A stretch of 64,000 nucleotides of DNA, taken from contig JAIQZQ010000012.1 in NCBI GenBank assembly GCA_021777105.1, positions 1 to 64,000 on the forward strand. The letters run 5' to 3'. The notes below the pieces were generated by a model that saw only the letters and a program-made list of their open reading frames with translations, had not been told where the DNA came from and did not search any database. This document shows positions 1 to 6,698 of this stretch, piece after piece. The translations under genes were made by a program, and so were the position numbers. Source of the DNA: Candidatus Anammoxibacter sp. Lineage in GTDB: Bacteria; Planctomycetota; Brocadiia; Brocadiales; Anammoxibacteraceae. Positions within the stretch are counted from its first letter, which is position 1. Every line of letters begins with the position of its first letter.

Positions 1-20
1 TGTTGAACGAAACCGCTTGC
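1..20 (+). repeat. Left terminal inverted repeat of the IS91-type element
   Basis: Begins TGTTGAACGAA and pairs with 2448-2467 on the other strand. The first 11 bases match exactly, and 18 of 20 match overall. It may continue to the left of the window. Confidence 0.65.
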
Positions 21-162
21 GCGGTAGTTTTGTGTCACCCTAAGCAGCGCCAGTTCTTTGACAATCGTAATACAACCAAAAATGTAGTGGACAAACCGCA
101 ACGCCCAAGCTATCTTTCCTTTAGTATTTTATATTTTCAGCCCAAAACTAAAGGAGAAAAAC

Positions 163-1004
163 ATGGGCAAATTAAAAGATAGCATGGTAGAAGAGATGAA
201 GTTGCGTAATTTAAGTCCACGCACGATAAAAGCATACACTGACAACGTGGAAAAGTTTAGCAAGTATTTCGGCAAATCCCCTGCATTAATTAACGAAAAC
301 GAGATACGAAAGTACCTGTTTTACTTACGCGATGATAAAAAATTAAGCTGGTCAACAATAAATGTAACGCATAACGCCCTAAAGTTCTTCTATGTTAAAA
401 TCTTAAAAAAAGAGTATTGCATAAAAGACGTCCCCCGTGGTAAGAGAGAGAAAAAGCTTCCAGTAGTCCTATCCAAGAGCGAAGTAAAATCAATCCTTGA
501 ATCATGCAATAATCTAAAATATGAAACAATATTAAAGACAGTATATTCAACCGGATGCCGAGTGTTGGAGGTGACGAAACTTAAAGTAAGCGATATAGAC
601 AGCAAGCGAATGATGGTGCGGATAGAGCAAAGCAAAGGAAGAAAAGACAGGTATACAACATTGTCAGAAAAACTGCTAGTCACACTACGCGAATATTGGA
701 GACGTTACAGGCCCGAGACTTATTTATTTACAGCGTATGATAAAGCCCGCCCATTAGGAGTATCAGTAGTGCAGAAAGCGTTTAAGGACGCCAAAAAAAA
801 GCAGGCATATTAAAATTCGCCTCAGTCCACACCCTGCGTCACAGTTTTGCCACCCATCTTCTGGAAGATGGAGTAGACATCTACACCATTCAAAAACTCC
901 TTGGCCATAGCGATGTAAAAACAACATCAATCTACATCCACATCAAACGCAGCAACGTAAGCAAGCTGGTAAACCCACTAGATCGCCTGGAGGACCAATC
1001 ATGA
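163..1004 (+). CDS. Tyrosine recombinase of the IS91-type element, expressed by -1 frameshift
   Basis: Phage-integrase-type site-specific recombinase, read in two frames. The first frame (163-813) has an N-terminal SAM-like core-binding domain and the first catalytic Arg (GCRVLE, about residue 133). The second frame, entered by -1 shifting at A AAA AAG (795-801), supplies [19 protein letters not shown] and the catalytic Tyr, and stops at 1002-1004. The joined product would be 280 residues, normal for the family. The start at 163 has AAGGAG six bases upstream. The stop overlaps the transposase start as ATGA, which fits a translated, coupled second frame. A true frameshift mutation is the alternative. 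Such recombinases are known companions of some IS91-like transposases; their role there is unclear. Confidence 0.8.
795..801 (+). promoter_or_regulatory. Probable -1 ribosomal frameshift heptamer A AAA AAG
   Basis: In the recombinase reading frame the codons run GCC AAA AAA AAG, which gives the canonical slippery heptamer A AAA AAG. The -1 frame continues through all remaining catalytic motifs. The heptamer is known to direct frameshifting in dnaX and in several IS families. Use here is inferred. Confidence 0.6.
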
Positions 1005-2224
1005 AAAACCCTCCAGAGTTAAACAAAGTAGAAGTGGGAGATATATTTCGCCAATACGGCCAAGCCTATAGAGACAGCCACAAACTGCCACTTGTAATCC
1101 TAAAAGCAATGAGCTCTATCGAAGCATGCCGCACAGCGGCATTAGGAGGCCATGTAGATGAATGCGATAGTTGCAAGCACACAAGAATATCATACAACTC
1201 CTGCCGTAATAGACATTGTCCCAAATGCCAATCATTGGCAAAAGAGCGATGGTTACAAGCGCGTAAGGACGAACTTCTCCCGGTAAACTATTTTCATGCA
1301 GTATTAACAATACCGAGCGAATTAAATCCACTAACATTGATAAATCAAAAAGAGTTATATGATATCTTGTTCAAGTCAGGCAGAGAAACGCTTCGAGAGT
1401 TAGGCAATGATCCAAAACACCTTGGAGCCGAAATAGGAACCATAGCCATCTTGCATACATGGGGTCAAAACCTGATGGAACATCCGCATCTACACTGTAT
1501 AGTACCATGCGGAGGTTTGTCCAAAGACGGCAAGAGCTGGTTGTTTCCACGCAAAGCATCGAAAAAGAAACCGTTCTTTGTGCATGTAAACATTATATCA
1601 GAGCTATTTAAAAAGAAGTTTTTAGACTATTTAATAAAATCGTATAAGACCGGCAAATTAAAATTTGCCGGTAAAATAACGCATTTAGGCCAAAATACAG
1701 AGTTTAAGAAGTTATGTGATAATCTTTACGACAAGAAATGGATAACTTACATCAAGAGACCTTTTGGAGGCCCTGAACAAGTCCTTGAATATCTGGGAAG
1801 GTATACCCACCGAGTAGCCATTTCCAACGAACGAATTTTAAAGCTGGAAAACGGCAAAGTTATATTTCGTTATAGAGATTATCGAGACGGCAATAAAACC
1901 AAATTACTGAAGTTGGAAGTGTTTGAGTTTATCAGACGATTTTTATTGCACATATTACCGAATAACTACTACAAAATCAGGTATTCCGGTATTTTTAGCA
2001 ATCGTAATAGAACGAAAAAGATAAAAATCTGCAAAGAGCTATTGGGTATAACAAAAGAAAAAGAAGAGCCGGAAAAACCCCAAAGCTGGGAAGATTTATT
2101 ATTCAAATTAACAGGAGAAGACCCGAGGATATGTCCCAGTTGTAAAAAAGGCCGAATGGTAAGGAGTGGAGAATTATCGCCGGTAATAAATCCACCGCCA
2201 AAAGAGCAAGTAATAGCCAAGTAA
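1001..2224 (+). CDS. IS91-family transposase
   Basis: Rolling-circle-type HUH transposase, 407 residues. An N-terminal zinc-binding region has paired cysteines ([19 protein letters not shown], about residues 45-75). The HUH metal motif is HPHLHC near residue 160. Conserved [12 protein letters not shown] near residue 262 contains the tyrosine region. A second CPSCKKG cysteine pair lies near the C-terminus. Length is normal for the family and the frame is intact. The start codon overlaps the recombinase stop (ATGA), so the two genes form one operon. Family membership is clear; activity is not shown by sequence alone. Confidence 0.93.
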   Translation: MKNPPELNKVEVGDIFRQYGQAYRDSHKLPLVILKAMSSIEACRTAALGGHVDECDSCKHTRISYNSCRNRHCPKCQSLAKERWLQARKDELLPVNYFHAVLTIPSELNPLTLINQKELYDILFKSGRETLRELGNDPKHLGAEIGTIAILHTWGQNLMEHPHLHCIVPCGGLSKDGKSWLFPRKASKKKPFFVHVNIISELFKKKFLDYLIKSYKTGKLKFAGKITHLGQNTEFKKLCDNLYDKKWITYIKRPFGGPEQVLEYLGRYTHRVAISNERILKLENGKVIFRYRDYRDGNKTKLLKLEVFEFIRRFLLHILPNNYYKIRYSGIFSNRNRTKKIKICKELLGITKEKEEPEKPQSWEDLLFKLTGEDPRICPSCKKGRMVRSGELSPVINPPPKEQVIAK

Positions 2225-2447
2225 TAATTTAGTCATAAGGGTAATAAAAAAAAGTATTTCATTACTTGTGCGGGAGAGGTACGCATTTTTTTAGAAAAAA
2301 AGCTCTAAACAAGCATATAATTTTTATGATTCAACATTAAATACTGAAATTTATAAAATGAAGATAGAAAAAGAGAAGAAAAAGGTCTACAATTTAACGA
2401 AAATATTATTAAAGTTGTAAGAAGCCTGGTATTGAATACCCATAGAG

Positions 2448-2467
2448 GCAATCGGCTTCGTTCAACA
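2448..2467 (-). repeat. Right terminal inverted repeat of the IS91-type element
   Basis: The reverse complement begins TGTTGAACGAA and matches positions 1-20 at 18 of 20 bases. It also supplies the GGCTTC arm of a hairpin with 2421-2426. Confidence 0.65.
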
Positions 2468-2469
2468 AA

Positions 2470-2577
2470 ATTGTATACGTACTTGAGCGTACACAAAACG
2501 AAGAACCGCATCACTTTAAGAAATTAGTTATTGTGATGCATTTGCGCTACTTGTTTGCACTCAACTACGTATACAAT
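2470..2577. repeat. Long imperfect palindrome at the element/hsdR junction
   Basis: The outer arms 2470-2481 and 2566-2577 are a perfect 12-bp inverted repeat (ATTGTATACGTA). They extend to about 21 of 25 matching bases (2470-2494 with 2553-2577). An inner pair GCATCAC (2509-2515) and GTGATGC (2533-2539) closes the structure over a short loop. It starts two bases after the element's right repeat and ends where hsdR homology begins. It may be the element's terminal structure or an older small palindromic insertion. It is also the only notable content of the gene-free stretch 2225-2578 besides the element end. Confidence 0.6.
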
Positions 2578-2578
2578 C

Positions 2579-2842
2579 CTAAATGTTGGCGGCATTGGGG
2601 TCAACTTTGTTAAGTTGCGAAGCGACACGCTCTAAAAACGTTTGCTCAGGATTATTGGGGTATAACTTGCAGTATTTTTGCCACTGACCGTCTTGAGTCT
2701 CTTTAACAAAGCTCAATAGATCTTCTTCATACAAAGCCAGGTCGCGGTTGTAGTTTTCCGGCTTGCCCGGCAACCAGCCATTGGCAACTAGCTGGTTGAT
2801 AATGTCGTTTTGAAACACGCTTTCGGTGGTTTTGTCATTCAT
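2579..2842 (-). pseudogene. hsdR: hsdR 5' fragment: N-terminus of type I restriction endonuclease subunit
   Basis: The 87 residues match the extreme N-terminus of HsdR proteins, including ENYNRDLALYEEDLLSFV and QLNKVDPNAAN. Intact HsdR is about 1000 residues, with an Mrr-like nuclease and a translocase that follow; none of that is present here. The reading frame stops at TAG exactly where the palindrome 2470-2577 begins, so the gene was cut by insertion. The rest may lie left of the window beyond the IS91-type element, or may be lost. It is the third gene of the hsdM-hsdS-hsdR set on this strand, now separated from hsdS by about 2.3 kb of repeats and small genes. Confidence 0.88.
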
Positions 2843-2883
2843 AATGTATCTTCTTTTTTTGTCTCTGGAATCAATTTAGTTTT

Positions 2884-2914
2884 TGATGGGCACGCGTTGC
2901 TTTGCCCATCCTAC
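2884..2914 (-). repeat. REP palindrome 1
   Basis: TGATGGGCACG...TTTGCCCATCCTAC, inverted relative to REP 2. It lies just past the RAYT stop codon. Confidence 0.85.
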
Positions 2915-2937
2915 CAGTTACAACACATAACAACTTA

Positions 2938-3456
2938 TTATTCATAATTCATATCTTTAAAATCATCTTCGCATAATACGTTTGCTTCATACCAGCCTTT
3001 GTCAATGGCTTTTTGATATGAGCTATATTGCCAATTTTGCGGTTCTGAAACATAACCATGTTTAACGGGATTAAAATGAATATAATCTACGTGCCTTCGC
3101 CAGTCCTCCTCATCGCGTATATAATGCTCCCAAAAACGGCGTTGCCAAATGCCTTTTTCGCGTTTTTTGGCCTTAGAAGCGCTTATAACGGCTCCAGATA
3201 GACCCGATGAAAATTTGCGTTTAATTACCATCCATCGTCTGGAAAAATCCGCGTCGCCTTCAGGCAGTTTCCATAAAGCATGCAAATGATCCGGCAGTAT
3301 CACAATCGCTTCAATCTCAAAAGGATAACGTGACAAACACAAACGAAAGGCCTCTCGCAACCGTTCGATATTATCAATTAATATAGGGTTCCGATTGCCT
3401 GTAACAACCGTAAAAAAATACCACCCGCCCGATTGATAAAACCGCCGATATTCCAT
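2938..3456 (-). CDS. REP-associated tyrosine transposase (RAYT)
   Basis: Y1-type HUH single-strand transposase of the IS200-like TnpA_REP family, 172 residues. The metal-binding motif is DHLHALW (H57, H59). The catalytic Tyr is in DYIHFNPVKHGYV (Y125). GGAGG lies upstream of the ATG. RAYT proteins bind and cleave REP palindromes; here REP 1 lies directly downstream and REP 2 directly upstream in opposite orientation, the arrangement called a REPtron. The gene sits inside the type I R-M locus, between the hsdR fragment and hsdS, so it arrived after that operon was assembled. The frame is intact. Confidence 0.93.
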   Translation of the reverse strand: MEYRRFYQSGGWYFFTVVTGNRNPILIDNIERLREAFRLCLSRYPFEIEAIVILPDHLHALWKLPEGDADFSRRWMVIKRKFSSGLSGAVISASKAKKREKGIWQRRFWEHYIRDEEDWRRHVDYIHFNPVKHGYVSEPQNWQYSSYQKAIDKGWYEANVLCEDDFKDMNYE

Positions 3457-3493
3457 GTAAAACCTCCATTAATAGAGAATGACGTAAGATGAC

Positions 3494-3525
3494 GTAGGAT
3501 GGGCAAAGCGCTAGCGTGCCCATCA
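3494..3525 (+). repeat. REP palindrome 2
   Basis: GTAGGATGGGCAAAGCG...GTGCCCATCA just upstream of the RAYT gene, inverted relative to REP 1. Confidence 0.85.
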
Positions 3526-3550
3526 TTATGAAAATCACATCTCCATCATT

Positions 3551-3703
3551 TCATCCCCCACACAAACACATGACATACCCAGAACGCATAATGTGCAATT
3601 CTCATCGCTCCCATTTTTTTTAACCGCAACGCCGCATAATCATCGGCTATTTTAACCAACACATTGTCTTTAACATATTGCTCTTCTCCATTGATGGGCA
3701 CGG
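3551..3703 (-). other. Possible small ORF or gene remnant between two REPs
   Basis: A minus-strand frame of about 50 codons (possible GTG start inside REP 3) contains EEQYVKDNVLVKIADDYAALR and ends GMK. Its composition looks protein-like, but I do not recognise it. No good ribosome binding site is seen. It may be the 3' end of a gene that REP insertion truncated. Nothing else is visible in this REP-flanked stretch. Confidence 0.25.
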
Positions 3704-3725
3704 CTATCGCCTTTGCCCATCCTAC
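3692..3725 (-). repeat. REP palindrome 3
   Basis: TGATGGGCACGGCTATCGCC...CCCATCCTACG. It overlaps the stop codon of the DUF6172 gene, so the repeat supplies that gene's end. Confidence 0.85.
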
Positions 3726-4093
3726 GCTGTCTCGCCGGTATCTTCTTTATTGGGCGTTGTTACTGGATTTTCTGTTATGGGCTGCTCTGTTTTTGGTTTC
3801 TCTGTTTTTGGCTTTTTGGTTCGATGACCGGGTTTGCCGATAATTTCCAGATAAAAGGATTCGAGTTGTTGTGATGCGGCCTGCTCAATTGATTTATCAA
3901 TATCGCCTACATGAATCACCTCGCTACCGGCTTCATCCACGCCGAACCGGCAGTCAAAATCCAAAAAGTCAACCTTCTCGGGCAGATTTCTTCTACGTTG
4001 TCTTTTTATATATTTCCTAACTTCATGTTTGATAGCATCAACAAGCCTGGGGCCTTTGATCTTCGGGTGGGTCAATTTAAACGTTTTTTTCAT
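3722..4093 (-). CDS. DUF6172 family protein, function unknown
   Basis: Small basic protein whose core MKKTFKLTHPKIKGPRLVDA, DFDCRFG and LESFYLEIIGKPGHRTKKP matches the uncharacterised DUF6172 family as I recall it. The start at 4093 is preferred because the family begins MKKTF and GAGAG lies just upstream; a longer frame adds 12 residues. The C-terminus is a repetitive Lys/Pro/Thr/Glu tail (KTEKPKTEQPITENP) that ends inside REP 3, so the tail may be recent. A deleted second copy lies at 4369-4479. No function can be assigned. Confidence 0.75.
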   Translation of the reverse strand: MKKTFKLTHPKIKGPRLVDAIKHEVRKYIKRQRRRNLPEKVDFLDFDCRFGVDEAGSEVIHVGDIDKSIEQAASQQLESFYLEIIGKPGHRTKKPKTEKPKTEQPITENPVTTPNKEDTGETA

Positions 4094-4167
4094 AGCTCTC
4101 TCAAAATATGTGATTGGAATTATTAACACAAGTTGCGTGTATGTTTATTATTAAATATCATTTCTAT

Positions 4168-4187
4168 TGATAGGCGCGGCTATCGTT
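4168..4187 (-). repeat. Degenerate REP half
   Basis: TTGATAGGCGCGGCTATCG resembles the left half of REP 3 and REP 6 but lacks the returning arm. Confidence 0.45.
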
Positions 4188-4242
4188 TTTTAAATTATCA
4201 TCCCATTCAACACCCCATTTGATTCCTAAAACGTAACAAAAC

Positions 4243-4274
4243 GTAGGATGGGCAAAGCGAATGCGTGCCCATCA
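4243..4274 (+). repeat. REP palindrome 5
   Basis: GTAGGATGGGCAAAGCG...GTGCCCATCA, same orientation as REP 2. It forms an inverted pair (BIME-like) with the repeat at 4339-4374. Confidence 0.85.
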
Positions 4275-4338
4275 TTAACAATTTCTTTTATAATTTTCAT
4301 AATTACACATACCCTACCCAATTTGATAACCATTCTAT

Positions 4339-4374
4339 TGATGGGCACGGCTATCGCCTTTGCCCATCCTACGT
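4339..4374 (-). repeat. REP palindrome 6
   Basis: TGATGGGCACGGCTATCGCC...CCCATCCTACGT, nearly identical to REP 3. It abuts the deleted DUF6172 copy just as REP 3 abuts the intact one, so gene end and REP were duplicated together. Confidence 0.85.
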
Positions 4375-4629
4375 TGGTTTCTCTGTTTTGAGCTTTTTGG
4401 TTCGAAGGCAGGGTTTGCCTATAATTTCCAGATAAAAGGATTCGAGTGTTTTAATGATAATGCAATTTAATTTTTTCATAGCCCTAACTCCATTTGTAGT
4501 AATGAAGTTGTATTTTGACTTTAAAAGTTGGAGATGAACTTCGGTGGCTTGTTTGTGGTGGTGATCGCATTTATTGCCCATTGCGATTAACGCGGAAGTG
4601 TCAACGAAAACCCATTTCTTGACTGTTTT
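4369..4629 (-). pseudogene. PIN toxin 5' fragment fused to a deleted DUF6172 copy
   Basis: On the minus strand 4629-4480 reads KTVKKWVFVDTSALIAMGNK then LLKSKYNFITTNGV, the N-terminal strand and first acidic residue of a PIN-domain ribonuclease. At 4479 the frame runs into RAMKKLN, the start of a DUF6172 gene. It then jumps to LESFYLEIIGKP, the C-terminal part of the same family. So a PIN toxin gene was cut and joined to a DUF6172 copy that lost its middle. The toxin has no ATG where one is expected: ACA precedes GTC AAG AAA TGG. Not functional as a PIN nuclease, since the later acidic residues are missing. Confidence 0.7.
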
Positions 4630-4868
4630 GGAACTCCATAAAGATAATGATCATGATTTACAGCAAGGTCTTTGATGCCTGTGTCTACCGCATGTTCATC
4701 AATATGCTCTATGAACTCAATCCAAGGGTCGGTTGAGGCATTTTTTTCTTTAAAGAAAGCCTCAACCTCTTGTTTAATAACTTTTTCAGCCTTTTTCCGG
4801 GCTGCGGCCTTTTTCTCTTGAGGCAAATTCGTGAATTTATCAATGGCCTGAATAACAACTTCCATCAT
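4587..4868 (-). CDS. Antitoxin-like protein of a PIN-domain TA pair
   Basis: The 93-residue product has a coiled, Lys/Glu-rich N-terminal part (VIKQEVEAFFKEKN) and ends with DTGIKDLAVNHDHYLYG, a tail I associate with small proteins encoded just upstream of PIN toxins. The 3' end overlaps the PIN fragment by about 40 bases in another frame, the usual VapBC-type layout. Because the toxin is truncated, the antitoxin is probably an orphan. Its last residues (RNGFSLTLPR) come from reading through toxin sequence, so a stop may have been lost. Confidence 0.6.
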   Translation of the reverse strand: MMEVVIQAIDKFTNLPQEKKAAARKKAEKVIKQEVEAFFKEKNASTDPWIEFIEHIDEHAVDTGIKDLAVNHDHYLYGVPKQSRNGFSLTLPR

Positions 4869-4935
4869 TTAATTCCCCCGCGCGTATTTACAAACATTTG
4901 TAAATTACAATTTTTCAATTCAATTTGATTACTAT

Positions 4936-4998
4936 AAATGAACTCTGAGCAGCCTGGTAGCTCTAGCGAGGATTATCCTCGAAAAGGATAATCCTCGC
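4936..4998 (-). repeat. Two-hairpin dispersed repeat, copy 1
   Basis: On the minus strand: a hairpin GAGGATTATCC / GGATAATCCTC, then CTAGAGC...GCTCAGAGTTCATTT. It is related to copies at 18663, 18716, 48944 and 58507. The first hairpin is best preserved here. Confidence 0.65.
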
Positions 4999-5115
4999 CT
5001 TTCATAATTTAATACTTTTCCTTGTAAAAAATCAATGTTTTTATTCAGAAGTAGAGTTCACAGTTGTCTAGACATGCAATAATGTAGAGTGGAAGCCTCC
5101 AACCATACGTTTGCC

Positions 5116-6483
5116 TCATATGGAATCCTCCTTGTTGGTTCTGTTTTGTTCCAGAGCCTTCCAGTTGCGCACGTCTATTTTTCCGGTAACGGCGGCGGAG
5201 ATTATGGCTGTGCGGCGTTCTTTTAGTAGCTCAATTGCTAAATATGTCTTTTCGAAGAGGGCGTCAATCCCCTCTAATTTGTTTTTCAATTGAGCAATAA
5301 TTCCTTTTTGCTCATTAATGTTAGGTGTCGCTATTTTCATTCTTTCAAATATTTCGGTTCTTAGGCATTTCGTTCCATGTGCAGAGCTATCAACCAAATC
5401 CAAAATAGGGCCGCGAAGCCCTTTTAATAAAAAAAGTAAATATTCACCATATACATTATAAACAGGTATTAAAGCTTTCATATCTTGGTTAATAGTTAGT
5501 TTTGTCATAGTCAGCGCGACCGGTATAGAATGAATGAGTATCATTCCACGAACTACTATAAGGACGCTTCCTTTTGGAATAAGCTTTGCGGATGAGTCGT
5601 TTACAGCTTGACCAGTAATTTTATCTTGCGAATCATCAATATAATCCACTTTCATATCTTTTGGAGAAACCCAAGGAATATCCCCATTCCAATATCCATC
5701 TTGATCCTTGCTCGGTGTGCCTCCACCTATTTGATTTGCGATATATCTGATTTCAGTAATATCCCAATGCTCCGGCACTTCCCCATACCACTCAACACCT
5801 GTGTCCTTCATGGGGGCATCGGGATTTAAACCTTTGGTAACGGCATGGCTAATCACTGCCTGGCGTTTTTCTTTTAGCAGTTTGATTAGCTGCTGTTGTT
5901 TTTCGATCAGGGTATCTATTTTGAAGGTTTCGTGGTCTAGGAAATTGGCGATTTGGATTTGCTCGTGAATTGATGGAGCTGTGATTTGAATTAGCTTCGT
6001 TTTATCTTGGTTCAATATTCCAATTGTTGAGGCATTAGATAGCTGTTTCATTTGCTCAGATTGAATAGATAATGAATACATCATAAAAATGACATTTGTT
6101 TTTGTGTTGGGTGTAAGAATATTTACTTGCTGATTGCATGAAAATTTTTTCAAACAATAGCCAACCTTTCCTAGTGTTGCCCCTATACCAATTACAAGAA
6201 CAGAGCCGCCTTGGTATAATTTTGCATCTCCATTTTTGCAAGACAAATTAGTCACATGCTTTGCTGATTCTAATAGTATTCCTTTATCGTTGAAATCACC
6301 CGGTGTAAACCAATAGACTTCCTTTACGTCACTAAAAGATGAACTCTCTTTAGGTGTTCCACCAGTGCCAACGAAGTCAGATAAATATTTAATTGGGGAT
6401 ACATCCCAATGTTCCGGTACTTCACCCAACCACTCTACCCCGGAATCTTTATACTCTGAATATGTTTGATATTTACCATGCAT
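5116..6483 (-). CDS. hsdS: Type I restriction-modification specificity subunit HsdS
   Basis: Determines the bipartite DNA target of the type I methylase/restriction complex. Two target-recognition domains are visible, each opened by GVEW[LY]GEVPEHWD (about residues 15-28 and 230-243), and each followed by a conserved helical spacer (IDTLIEKQQQLIKLLKEKRQ and DALFEKTYLAIELLKERR). The 455-residue length is normal and the frame is intact. The gene lies downstream of hsdM on the same strand, with about 215 bases between them that now contain REP repeats. Since only a scrap of hsdR remains in the window, the M2S complex could still methylate without restricting. Confidence 0.95.
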   Translation of the reverse strand: MHGKYQTYSEYKDSGVEWLGEVPEHWDVSPIKYLSDFVGTGGTPKESSSFSDVKEVYWFTPGDFNDKGILLESAKHVTNLSCKNGDAKLYQGGSVLVIGIGATLGKVGYCLKKFSCNQQVNILTPNTKTNVIFMMYSLSIQSEQMKQLSNASTIGILNQDKTKLIQITAPSIHEQIQIANFLDHETFKIDTLIEKQQQLIKLLKEKRQAVISHAVTKGLNPDAPMKDTGVEWYGEVPEHWDITEIRYIANQIGGGTPSKDQDGYWNGDIPWVSPKDMKVDYIDDSQDKITGQAVNDSSAKLIPKGSVLIVVRGMILIHSIPVALTMTKLTINQDMKALIPVYNVYGEYLLFLLKGLRGPILDLVDSSAHGTKCLRTEIFERMKIATPNINEQKGIIAQLKNKLEGIDALFEKTYLAIELLKERRTAIISAAVTGKIDVRNWKALEQNRTNKEDSI

Positions 6484-6555
6484 TATGAAATTGCCTTATA
6501 CAAACCTACCTTAATACATTGTTGCTCTTTTATTTGTTTTATCAATAATTTTTAA

Positions 6556-6579
6556 TGATGGGCACACTTCGCCAAATGA
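6556..6579 (-). repeat. Partial REP palindrome 7
   Basis: TGATGGGCACACTTCGCCAAATG keeps only one arm of the REP, in the hsdM-hsdS spacer. Confidence 0.5.
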
Positions 6580-6623
6580 CCTAAGCTGGAAAAATTTCAC
6601 AGCTCAATTGTCGCATCAGTCAA

Positions 6624-6655
6624 AGATGGGCACGCTCCGCTTTGCCCATCCTACG
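6624..6655 (-). repeat. REP palindrome 8
   Basis: AGATGGGCACGCTCCGCTTTGCCCATCCTACG, a complete REP between hsdM and hsdS, in the same orientation as REP 1. Confidence 0.85.
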
Positions 6656-6698
6656 CCATTCCCACGTATATTACGCATATGTTTATGCCAAATTGCCA

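Larger units (their letters stand above)
1..2467 (+). mobile_element. IS91-type insertion element with accessory tyrosine recombinase
   Basis: Two genes in one translationally coupled cassette, a tyrosine recombinase and an IS91-family transposase, lie between inverted repeats at 1-20 and 2448-2467 that match at 18 of 20 positions. The left repeat starts at the window edge, so the true left boundary may lie outside. A small hairpin (12-25) sits inside the left end. A larger one (GAAGCC at 2421-2426 with GGCTTC at 2454-2459) sits at the right end. Classical IS91 elements lack inverted repeats, so the ends are atypical or belong to a subfamily that carries the extra recombinase. The element sits within hsdR. 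Confidence 0.75.

Noticed and set aside
2305..2514. Open frame of 69 codons on the minus strand
   Set aside because: It covers the right inverted repeat and hairpins of the IS91-type element and has no protein features.
2884..4374. Regularly appearing repeats as a possible CRISPR array
   Set aside because: The units are palindromic REPs in alternating orientation with unequal spacing and genes between them.
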